Source: Ureaplasma urealyticum serovar 8 str. ATCC 27618
GTDB taxonomy: Bacteria; Bacillota_I; Bacilli_A; Mycoplasmatales; Mycoplasmoidaceae
Assembly (NCBI RefSeq): GCF_000169535.1
Contig: NZ_AAYN02000002.1
Coordinates: 400,642 to 464,641 of the forward strand
DNA length: 64,000 nt
Direction of reading: 5' to 3'
The translations under genes and the position numbers were made by a program. This document shows, piece by piece, positions 46,354-54,006 of this stretch. Below the pieces are notes generated by a model. The model searched no databases. It saw only the letters and a program-made list of their open reading frames with translations, and had not been told where the DNA came from. Numbering within the stretch: the stretch's first letter is position 1; every line of letters begins with the position of its first letter.

Positions 46354-46546
46354 CTATTCTAAACACTTCTTCAGCTATTGCTTCAAATAAATCATTTTGA
46401 ATAATTTCAAAAAACAATTTACCCAATTTTTTATATGGTTCAACTCTTTTTCTTGTTTTTACAATTTCGTTACACAATTGTTCAATTTGTACAACATAAT
46501 AATTAATAATTGCTTGGCATTCATCACACATACAAAGCATTGCCAT
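46310..46546 (-). CDS. Small prophage protein with N-terminal cysteine cluster
   Basis: 78 residues, ATG 46546. The N-terminus CMCDEC has three Cys within six residues, with another at ~25 and at 77, so metal binding is possible. A helix with EQLCNEIVKTRKRVEPYKKL follows. The 44-nt overlap with the next gene is unusually long. Function unknown. Confidence 0.5.
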   Translation of the reverse strand: MAMLCMCDECQAIINYYVVQIEQLCNEIVKTRKRVEPYKKLGKLFFEIIQNDLFEAIAEEVFRIDEKPKRKTNKRVCK

Positions 46547-46552
46547 AAGTTA

Positions 46553-46849
46553 TTAACTCGCTTTCTTTCTTTTAAATAGTGGTAATAATAATTTTTCATC
46601 TTTTACGCCACATTTAAGATTGTGATTATATAAAACACAGTTTAAATGAACGTTTAGAATTTCTGTTATGTTTTTTAATGCAATTTTGTAATTTTTAACT
46701 GCTTCATCAATCATGGCATTTAACATATCATTTAATTTTTCATGGTCTTTCACCATGATGTCTTTATGATTTTTTAGTTCTTTTAAGTCTTTTATCATTT
46801 GTTTTTGAACATTAATTATGTTCACAATAAAGCCAACTATTTTTTCCAT
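46553..46849 (-). CDS. Small prophage helical protein (unknown)
   Basis: 98 residues. N-terminal segment VGFIVNIINVQKQMI is only moderately hydrophobic; the rest is helical with periodic L, I and K. Ends in KRKKAS. It starts 5 bp after its upstream neighbour. Confidence 0.5.
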   Translation of the reverse strand: MEKIVGFIVNIINVQKQMIKDLKELKNHKDIMVKDHEKLNDMLNAMIDEAVKNYKIALKNITEILNVHLNCVLYNHNLKCGVKDEKLLLPLFKRKKAS

Positions 46850-46854
46850 TGTTA

Positions 46855-47196
46855 TTAATCTTCATCATCTTCTTCGATTTCAAAATCATATTTATAATTT
46901 GCAATAATAAATTCTGATATATGCTCTTCTAATGATTGTAGAATTCCAATTAAATCATCTTTAGTAAAAGTTAATTTTAAGATAGCTAAAATTGTATTTA
47001 TTTTTTTAAAAATGAATAAAAGTGGTTCTATTATTTTACTTTCGTTAAATGTTTTACCTTTTTCAATGGAATCAAAAATTAAATTACCTTTATCAATGAT
47101 TTGAATAATTAAAATTTCTGTTCCTTGAGTTAAATTAAGAGAATATAACTTATAAAACGCTTGTAATTTTTCTAGATAATTTTTAATTTTATCCAT
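46855..47196 (-). CDS. Small acidic prophage protein (unknown)
   Basis: 113 residues, helical, with an acidic tail (EIEEDDED). The tail is of the type found on proteins that mimic DNA or bind replication factors, but this is weak evidence. The start (ATG 47196) lies 2 nt after the stop of the upstream gene. Confidence 0.5.
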   Translation of the reverse strand: MDKIKNYLEKLQAFYKLYSLNLTQGTEILIIQIIDKGNLIFDSIEKGKTFNESKIIEPLLFIFKKINTILAILKLTFTKDDLIGILQSLEEHISEFIIANYKYDFEIEEDDED

Positions 47197-47197
47197 A

Positions 47198-47371
47198 TTA
47201 TTTTTTCCATTCTTTAATTGTTTGTTTAATTAGTTTTTTAGTGTCGTTTAGTCCGTTTGTATCAAGATATTTAATTAAATGTTCTTGTAGTTCTTCTAAG
47301 TATCAATGTGGTTGTTGATTCATTAGTTCAGTTAAGCTTACTTTTTTGTTTTTATTAAGAATATAGTTCAT
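47198..47371 (-). CDS. 57-residue prophage protein (unknown)
   Basis: ATG 47371 to TAA 47198, with one TGA-coded Trp. Basic and helical (ELMNQQPHWYLEELQEHL). It overlaps the end of the nuclease gene by 17 nt. No known motif. Confidence 0.5.
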
Positions 47372-47981
47372 TGATTTTATTAATAAAACTTAAATCTAAT
47401 GAATCATTTTCATAAACGCTTAACTTTGCTTGTTTACGACTAAATGCTAGTATAGCTGATGGTTCGTAATTGCTTAATTCTTGGCTGATGATGTAATCAT
47501 ATACACCAGCTTGAAACTTTCAAGATGGCACTGATTGGATTTCGTTGTGTGTTTTGATTTCAAGTACTTTATACTTATCATCTTTGGTTTTAACAACAAC
47601 ATCAGCAAAACCATGTCAGTAATGGTTTAGTTTTGGACTAAATAAATGTAATTCAACAGCGATTAGTGAATAATCATTTGTTTTTAAATAGTCTAAAAAC
47701 AATAAAAAGACTTCTTTTAATTTTTCTTCATTAATACTATTTAAAATGACATCTAATTTTGATTGATTTTCAAAATAGTATTGAATGATTTGCATTAAAC
47801 TAGTTCCAAACTCAATCGGATATTCTAGATTTTTTGCTGGTATTTTTTCAAAAATGTAATTTTTAAAACTTAATAGTCTACTTGGTGAAAATAAAGGTTT
47901 AGTTCTATCAAATTTGTTATACCAACGTTGATCTTTTTCGTTGTAAACTAACAACTTTTTATTAAAAATATTATTTATCAT
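47355..47981 (-). CDS. PD-(D/E)XK-family nuclease (phage recombination exonuclease)
   Basis: 208 residues, starting at ATG 47981 with AAGGAA upstream. The catalytic core is visible: ELHLFSPKLNHYWHGFADVV (Asp), then YKVLEIKTHNE with the E-x-K pair, followed by SWKFQAGVYDYIIS, the Q-x-x-x-Y motif of RecB/Cas4/lambda-exonuclease-like enzymes. It would resect DNA ends for the RecT protein encoded downstream. The start overlaps the end of the integrase gene. Confidence 0.75.
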
Positions 47982-48738
47982 TTTCAAATTCCTTAAAAAA
48001 TTTTTTATAAACGTCGTCCACTTGTTCTTTTGTGATCTGTACATATTGTAGTGTTGTTTGAATGTTTTCATGACCAACTAAATCTTGGACAATTTTTAAC
48101 ATATCACCACGTTTATAGTTATCATTGCTAGTTAAAAAGTTTGTAATAAAACTACGTCTTAGCGTATGTAATGAAACGTTTTTATTATCAAAAAATACTT
48201 TTAGATATTTACGTAATGTTTTAGTTGATGGTAGTTTTTTGTTTTTAATGTTATTTCACAGATGTTCAATATAGCAAATTTGTCTGTTCTTATTACCTTT
48301 GCCACTGATTACGAATAAGTCATTGTTTATTTGTTTAAGTTGATAGATTTCCATTGCTCTAATTCCAGTTGTGGCATAGAATAATAAAATCGTTTTATAA
48401 AACTTAATCTGTTTAGTATCTTGTTTATTAATTTTTAAACATCTTTGTATTTCATTTAAACTAAAGATTTTTTTATAACTTTTTTGTTCTTTGCTTAATT
48501 TTATTTCTTGCAAGTCTTGCACATACTGGTATTGTTTAGTAAATTTTCAATACTCACTTAAAATTGACTTAGCTAATTTTAGACTTTTTGGTTTGTAATT
48601 GTTATTTAATAATTGCTTAATAATCTGTTTAAAACTTTGCTCTTGCACCTTAAACTTTCTTAAATGTGATTCATAAGTTAAATATGTATTTTTTGATAAA
48701 TTACGTTTTTTAATACTTTGTAGAAATTTGTTTATCAT
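47971..48738 (-). CDS. int: Prophage integrase (tyrosine recombinase)
   Basis: 255 residues, ATG 48738 with AGGAG 9 nt upstream. N-terminal SAM-like core-binding domain (FLQSIKKRNLSKNTYLTYES). Catalytic residues: Arg in FYATTGIRAMEIYQL, Lys near SGKGNKNRQI, His-x-x-Arg in SLHTLRRSFITNF, His in VQDLVGHENIQTTLQY and the nucleophile Tyr in that same run. It starts 38 bp from the candidate attR. First gene of the leftward operon. Confidence 0.9.
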
Positions 48739-48775
48739 ACTTTGTCGCTCCTAAGACCATATACATAAAGTTTAA

Positions 48776-48796
48776 TAATCGTGATTATTGGACCTT
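48776..48796. repeat. Candidate attR
   Basis: Matches 28311-28331 at 20 of 21 positions and carries a fuller inverted repeat, AATAATC-GT-GATTATT. It stands next to the integrase start. Confidence 0.6.
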
Positions 48797-49026
48797 TTTG
48801 GTGCATATAAAGACGCAAAAATCAACAACTTTCGTTGCTTTTTACTAATATTCGATAATGAAATTTTTATATTAGTTAATTTGATATAAAAATTTTTTGG
48901 AATTTGTATTCAAAAACATTATTTTTGATATTTTTATTAAAACCCTTAAATAATTATGTTGAAATAATCAAATTTTCAACATCGAAATATATAACCAAAA
49001 TAATTAATATTTATGCTTTTGGTTAT
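48797..49026. other. Junction between prophage and antigen cassette array
   Basis: AT-rich, with no complete gene. On the minus strand a start-less frame of about 47 codons (…KLTNIKISLSNISKKQRKLL…) runs into attR and would join in frame with the fragment at 27704-28330 if the prophage were excised. Confidence 0.35.
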
Positions 49027-49794
49027 TTATTTTTGTTTGATATATTCATTTTCACGACGTTCCAATTCTTTATCTATTTCATTGCGTATTTTAAACAAAT
49101 CATCTGCAATTCCTTCCATCACAGCCTTACGATCATCTAATGAATGATTTTTTTCGCCAAAAGCGTTATTTAAATCAGATTCATTAGTAGCTGCCTTGCC
49201 TGCAATTTTAGTTGCTTCACTTTGTAACGTTCTTAGTTCTTGTTCTGATCAAACATACTCATTATTTTCGTTTTTTTGATCAAATGGTGTTAAATTTTTT
49301 TGAGCACGAGGCTTATCAACCAATCTTAAAATACACATTAAAATAATTCAATAATCAGTTTGGATCTTTATTTTATAATCTTCCACTACTCTTTTGAATT
49401 CTTCTTCTTTTAATTTTTTAATTTCATCTTCACTTAATGGTTTACCATTTTTATCTTTTGTTAATTTAGAATTAAATTTAAAATAATAATCAATATCTTC
49501 TTTAGTTATAGGATAACTATGATTAATTCATTCTCGATCTTTATATTTATCATAAACTCTTGCTTGATCATTCAATAATCCAATTTCATGTTCAATTTCT
49601 TTAATCGTCTTATTTTCACATTCGTTTACATAAATTCATTTATAACCATTTCATCTTGCGCGAATTGAATAAAGTGAAGCAGTTTCTTTGTATACTAATT
49701 CAACACTACTTACAACTGCTTTATCTTCTTTTGGTGCAAGTGTTGGAGTAGGTGCATTTCCAAAGTTTACTTTTTCTGTTTGATAATTAAAATT
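49027..49794 (-). CDS. Silent MBA-family cassette 1 with a unique non-repetitive domain
   Basis: A 255-codon frame that begins at the recombination motif (NFNYQTEKVNFGN) directly after an in-frame TAG (49795-49797); no start codon. After a short Pro/Thr linker it does not carry the usual beta module. Instead it encodes a mainly helical, polar domain (SLYSIRARWNGYKWIYVNEC, later KPLSEDEIKKLKEEEFKRVV) ending in QK. It is outermost on the left, next to the prophage. Read only if joined by recombination to the promoter and signal-peptide segment. Confidence 0.7.
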
Positions 49795-49854
49795 CTAAAA
49801 TTATTAGTTTTAAACAATAAAAAATAGCCTAGTCTTAGGCTATTATTACTCTAA

Positions 49855-50880
49855 TTATTTTGTTTCTATAGCTTTTTCCTTTATAGAAATATTTAGTAAT
49901 TTAGCATTTGTTAATTTAACTTCATAATTAACATTTGTTCCATTCATTTTATCTTTTAAATCAATTTCTAAACCATCTTTATTTAGTAATTGATTTTTTG
50001 TTAATGATTTGTGAACAACTTGTGTTATGCCATCTTTTTTTGTTATTTCTATATCAAACGTTAATAACGGTTGATTATTTTGAAAAGAATCTAAAATATT
50101 AAAGTTTTCTAATTTTATATTAACTTTTTTATCATTTTTGTTAAACGACATAATTAATTTAGCTTGATCAACATATGATTTTAATAATTCTTCTTGATCG
50201 AATTTAATTTCATTACCATTTAAAGTAAGTTTTGAAATCTCATAATTTGTATTTGATTCTAGTCCGTTTAATTTGCCACTAAGTGTTTTAGTTTGTTCAT
50301 TGTAAGTTAAATCAGTTGCTTTAATAGATGCTGAAGTGCCATTTTGATTCTTATTAACTTCTAAAACAAAGTCTTTTTTATTTTGATCTGCTAGTTCAAA
50401 TTTGCTAAATGTAACTTCAATATATGCAACGCCATTTTTAACTTCGCCAATTTTTACTCCACTTGCTATAGCTTCATTTTTTTTAGGTGTTGGAGTCATT
50501 TCAACTTTTTTAAGTTCGTCACTTAGACTAACTTCAACATTATTTAATGTTAATTTAGAAACTTTGTAAGTTCCTTCACTTAACTCACTTAAATCAGCTG
50601 TTGCACTTAATTTATCTTCACTTAATACTAAGTCAACTTCTTTTGTTTCACTATCTTTAGTTAAAGTTAATTTCAATGATTTTTGGCTTTCGTCTTTTAG
50701 TTGAACTGCTGAGGCAAATGTTAATTTAACTTTTGCTGTTTTTGTTTGTGCATTAACTTCGCTAAACTCAACATTACTTACAATTGCTTTATCTTCTTTT
50801 GGTGTAGGTGTTGGAGTAGGTTCTGGAGTTGGTGTAGGCGCATTTTCAAAGTCTACTTTTTCTGTTTGATAATTAAAATT
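49855..50880 (-). CDS. Silent MBA-family cassette 2 (three beta modules)
   Basis: 342 codons from the recombination motif, after an in-frame TAG at 50881-50883. It has a PT-rich linker, then three related modules of 90-100 residues: SLKLTLTKDSETKEVDLVLS ... GTYKVSKLTLNNVEVSL; then VEMTPTPKKNEAIASGVKIG and a second module; then a third beginning SFNKNDKKVNIKLENFNI. No tandem repeats. A terminator-like hairpin (AATAGCC / GGCTATT) follows near 49820-49845. Confidence 0.75.
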   Translation of the reverse strand, partial: NFNYQTEKVDFENAPTPTPEPTPTPTPKEDKAIVSNVEFSEVNAQTKTAKVKLTFASAVQLKDESQKSLKLTLTKDSETKEVDLVLSEDKLSATADLSELSEGTYKVSKLTLNNVEVSLSDELKKVEMTPTPKKNEAIASGVKIGEVKNGVAYIEVTFSKFELADQNKKDFVLEVNKNQNGTSASIKATDLTYNEQTKTLSGKLNGLESNTNYEISKLTLNGNEIKFDQEELLKSYVDQAKLIMSFNKNDKKVNIKLENFNILDSFQNNQPLLTFDIEITKKDGITQVVHKSLTKNQLLNKDGLEIDLKDKMNGTNVNYEVKLTNAKLLNISIKEKAIETK

Positions 50881-50967
50881 CTAAAAATTATCAGTTTTTA
50901 AGGTAATAAAAAATAGCCCAATTTTGAGCTATTTAATTTATTTTTTAGAAAATTTGTAACTAGATAA

Positions 50968-51459
50968 TTATTTTTCAGTTGATCCACCTTCTGTGCTACC
51001 TGTTTCAGGTTTTTTACCTTCAGTTGATCCACCTTCTGTGCTACCTGTTTCAGGTTTTTTAGAAGCTTCTACTTTTAATTCTTTATTTTTAATTTCGTCA
51101 TTTAAACTAACTTCATTACCATTTAAAGTTAATTTAGTTACTTTATAAGTTCCTTCATTTAACACATTTAAATCAGCTGTTGCACTTAATTTATCTTGAC
51201 TTAATACTAAGTCAACTTCTTTTGTTTCACTATCTTTAGTTAAAGTTAATTTCAATGATTTTTGGCTTTCGTCTTTTAGTTGAACTGCTGAGGCAAATGT
51301 TAATTTAACTTTTGCTGTTTTTGTTTGTGCATTAACTTCGCTAAACTCAACATTACTTACAATTGCTTTATCTTCTTTTGGTGTAGGTGTTGGAGTAGGT
51401 TCTGGAGTTGGTGTAGGCGCATTTTCAAAGTCTACTTTTTCTGTTTGATAATTAAAATT
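50968..51459 (-). CDS. Silent MBA-family cassette 3
   Basis: 164 codons from the recombination motif, after TAG 51460-51462. PT-rich linker, one beta module and a tail with two copies of KPETGSTEGGSTE. It reads the same as the cassette at 58991-59482 on the other side and strand; length and visible sequence are identical. No start codon. Confidence 0.75.
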   Translation of the reverse strand, partial: NFNYQTEKVDFENAPTPTPEPTPTPTPKEDKAIVSNVEFSEVNAQTKTAKVKLTFASAVQLKDESQKSLKLTLTKDSETKEVDLVLSQDKLSATADLNVLNEGTYKVTKLTLNGNEVSLNDEIKNKELKVEASKKPETGSTEGGSTEGKKPETGSTEGGSTEK

Positions 51460-51547
51460 CTAAAAATTATCAATTTTAAGCAATAAAAAATACCAATCAA
51501 AGGTATCTTATATTTAAGATTTTTGAATGGTATTTAATGATTAATTT

Positions 51548-52864
51548 TTACTTTTTAGCTTCTTCTAATTCACGAGTTGCAGTTGTTACAGCTGCTTCTT
51601 TTGTTTTAGCATCAGCTTTAGCAGTTTCTAATGCTTTTGTAGCTTCTTTAACAGCAGTGTCTTTTGTTGTAACTAATTCATTTACTTTGTTTAATTCTTC
51701 TTTAGCCTTAGCTAATTTTTCTTCAGCTTTTTGAATTTTTTCATCTTTATTAGCTTCGTTTGATTTCTTAGCTTCTTCTAATTCACGAGTTGCAGTTGTT
51801 ACAGCTGCTTCTTTTGTTTTAGCATCAGCTTTAGCAGTTTCTAATGCTTTTGTAGCTTCTTTAACAGCAGTGTCTTTTGTTGTAACTAATTCATTTACTT
51901 TGTTTAATTCTTCTTTAGCCTTAGCTAATTTTTCTTCAGCTTTTTGAATTTTTTCATCTTTATTAGCTTCGTTTGATTTCTTAGCTTCTTCTAATTCATG
52001 AGTTGCAGTTGTTACAGCTGCTTCTTTTGTTTTAGCATCAGCTTTAGCAGTTTCTAATGCTTTTGTAGCTTCTTTAACAGCAGTGTCTTTTGTTGTAACT
52101 AATTCATTTACTTTGTTTAATTCTTCTTTAGCCTTAGCTAATTTTTCTTCAGCTTTTTGAATTTTTTCATCTTTATTAGCTTCGTTTGATTTCTTAGCTT
52201 CTTCTAATTCACGAGTTGCAGTTGTTACAGCTGCTTCTTTTGTTTTAGCATCAGCTTTAGCAGTTTCTAATGCTTTTGTAGCTTCTTTAACAGCAGTGTC
52301 TTTTGTTGTAACTAATTCATTTACTTTGTTTAATTCTTCTTTAGCCTTAGCTAATTTTTCTTCAGCTTTTTGAATTTTTTCATCTTTATTAGGATTTGAT
52401 GGTTGACCTCCTTGTTCGTTTCCACCATTTCCATTATTATTTTGGTCTTCAATTAATAATTTACTATTCTTAACTGTATCATTTAAATTGATTTCATTAT
52501 TATTTAATGTTAATTTAGAAATACTGTATTCACCTTTTGTTAAATTAGTCAATTTACCAGTTAATGTTTTAGATGCTTCATCATATTTTAAATCACTTGC
52601 TTTGATTGGATTTGTATCATCTTTTTTAGTAATCTCTAAACTAAATAATTTTTTGCTAGAATCTGCTAATTCTAATTTACTAAAAACTAATGAAACTGTT
52701 GCTTCATCTTTTTTCTTTTCATCTTTTGTAAATGTAACATTACTTATAACTACTTCATCTTTTTTAGGTGTTGGTGTAGGTTCTGGAGTTGGCGTTGGAG
52801 TCGGAGTAGGTGATGGTGTAGGCGCATTTCCAAAGTCCACTTTTTCTGTTTGATAATTAAAATT
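51548..52864 (-). CDS. Silent MBA-family cassette 4 (four 71-residue coiled-coil repeats)
   Basis: 439 codons from the recombination motif, after TAG 52865-52867. PT-rich linker (PTPSPTPTPTPTPEPTPTP), one beta module ending in KLTLNNNEINL, a short Asn/Gly linker, then four 213-bp repeats of 71 residues each (DEKIQKAEEKLAKAKEELNK and on), nearly identical. The repeats are alanine- and lysine-rich coiled coil. Repeat number is likely to vary by slippage or recombination. Confidence 0.8.
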   Translation of the reverse strand, partial: NFNYQTEKVDFGNAPTPSPTPTPTPTPEPTPTPKKDEVVISNVTFTKDEKKKDEATVSLVFSKLELADSSKKLFSLEITKKDDTNPIKASDLKYDEASKTLTGKLTNLTKGEYSISKLTLNNNEINLNDTVKNSKLLIEDQNNNGNGGNEQGGQPSNPNKDEKIQKAEEKLAKAKEELNKVNELVTTKDTAVKEATKALETAKADAKTKEAAVTTATRELEEAKKSNEANKDEKIQKAEEKLAKAKEELNKVNELVTTKDTAVKEATKALETAKADAKTKEAAVTTATHELEEAKKSNEANKDEKIQKAEEKLAKAKEELNKVNELVTTKDTAVKEATKALETAKADAKTKEAAVTTATRELEEAKKSNEANKDEKIQKAEEKLAKAKEELNKVNELVTTKDTAVKEATKALETAKADAKTKEAAVTTATRELEEAKK

Positions 52865-52932
52865 CTAAAAATTATCAGTTTTAAAGGTAATAAAAAATAG
52901 CCCAAATGGACCATTTATTTTTTTAAATATGA

Positions 52933-53916
52933 TTACATTTTATCATTCGAATTAGTTAATTTATCTAATTCAGCTTGAGCATCATTTTTTGCTTTAGTTT
53001 TAGCTTGAACATCTTGTTTAGCAGCATTAACTTTTGTTTGTGCAGCATCAATCTTAGCTTGTTCTGCCTTATCTGTTTTTAGTTTATTAAGTTCATCTTC
53101 AGCAGTTTTTAAATCAGTTTGTGCTTTAGTTAATGCATTAGTTGCTTCAGTTAATTTAGTTTGTGCTTGTTTAACTTTTGCTTCTTTATCATTTTCTTTT
53201 GGATCTGATGGTTGATTATCATTTGAATTAGTTAATTTATCTAATTCAGCTTGAGCATCATTTTTTGCTTTAGTTTTAGCTTGAACATCTTGTTTAGCAG
53301 CATTAACTTTTGTTTGTGCAGCATCAATCTTAGCTTGTTCTGCCTTATCTGTTTTTAGTTTATTAAGTTCATCTTCAGCAGTTTTTAAATCAGTTTGTGC
53401 TTTAGTTAATGCATTAGTTGCTTCAGTTAATTTAGTTTGTGCTTGTTTAACTTTTGCTTCTTTATCATTTTCTTTTGGATCTGATTGTTGGTCATTTTGC
53501 TCATTAGTTGCTTCAACTTTTAATTCAACTTTTTTAAGTTCGTCACTTAGACTAATTTCATTGTCATTTAAAGTCAATTTAGATAAAGTATAACTACCTT
53601 CTTTTAAACTAGATAATTTTCCACTTAAAGTTTTAGAAGTTTCATCATAGTTTAAATCACTTACTTTGATTGGATTTGTATCACCTTTTTTAATAACTTC
53701 TAAATTAAATGCTTTTTTGCTAGAATCCGCTAATTCCAACTTACTAAAAACTAATGAAACTACTGCTTCATTTGATTTCTTTTCATCTTTTGTAAATTTA
53801 ACACTACTTACAACCGCTTCATCTTTTTTAGGTTCTGGAGTTGGCGTTGGAGTCGGAGTAGGTGATGGTGTAGGTGTATTTCCAAAGTCTACTTTTTCTG
53901 TTTGATAATTAAAATT
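52933..53916 (-). CDS. Silent MBA-family cassette 5 (two long coiled-coil repeats)
   Basis: 328 codons from the recombination motif, after TAG 53917-53919. PT-rich linker, one beta module (ELADSSKKAFNLEV ... SYTLSKLTLNDNEISL), then two copies of a coiled-coil repeat of about 87 residues beginning NDKEAKVKQAQTKLTEATNA. The nearest left-hand cassette to the expressed gene, in the same orientation. Confidence 0.8.
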   Translation of the reverse strand, partial: NFNYQTEKVDFGNTPTPSPTPTPTPTPEPKKDEAVVSSVKFTKDEKKSNEAVVSLVFSKLELADSSKKAFNLEVIKKGDTNPIKVSDLNYDETSKTLSGKLSSLKEGSYTLSKLTLNDNEISLSDELKKVELKVEATNEQNDQQSDPKENDKEAKVKQAQTKLTEATNALTKAQTDLKTAEDELNKLKTDKAEQAKIDAAQTKVNAAKQDVQAKTKAKNDAQAELDKLTNSNDNQPSDPKENDKEAKVKQAQTKLTEATNALTKAQTDLKTAEDELNKLKTDKAEQAKIDAAQTKVNAAKQDVQAKTKAKNDAQAELDKLTNSNDKM

Positions 53917-54006
53917 CTAAAATTATTAGTTTTAGGTAATAAAAAAAATACCAAACAAAGGCATCTTATTTTTAAGATTCTTGAATGGTATTTATTAATT
54001 ATTTTT

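Larger units (their letters stand above)
28311..48796. mobile_element. Prophage, about 20.5 kb
   Basis: Bounded by the 21-bp repeat at 28311-28331 and 48776-48796, with the integrase start 38 bp inside the right copy. It has a rightward virion/packaging arm (28805-42267), a leftward integration/recombination arm (48738-43172), and a structured gap (42268-43171) in between. Genes are packed and often overlap. TGA is used freely as Trp in both arms, so the phage is adapted to the mollicute code. No phage DNA polymerase, repressor or lysin was recognised. Confidence 0.8.

Noticed and set aside
50968..51255. Independent small protein starting at the internal ATG of the antigen cassette
   Set aside because: The ATG is within the beta module, has no ribosome site, and the frame extends upstream through the PT-rich linker to the recombination motif.
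51537..51734. Plus-strand open frames across the coiled-coil repeats (also near 52488 and 53666)
   Set aside because: They are complements of the alanine/lysine-rich repeats and show no start signals.
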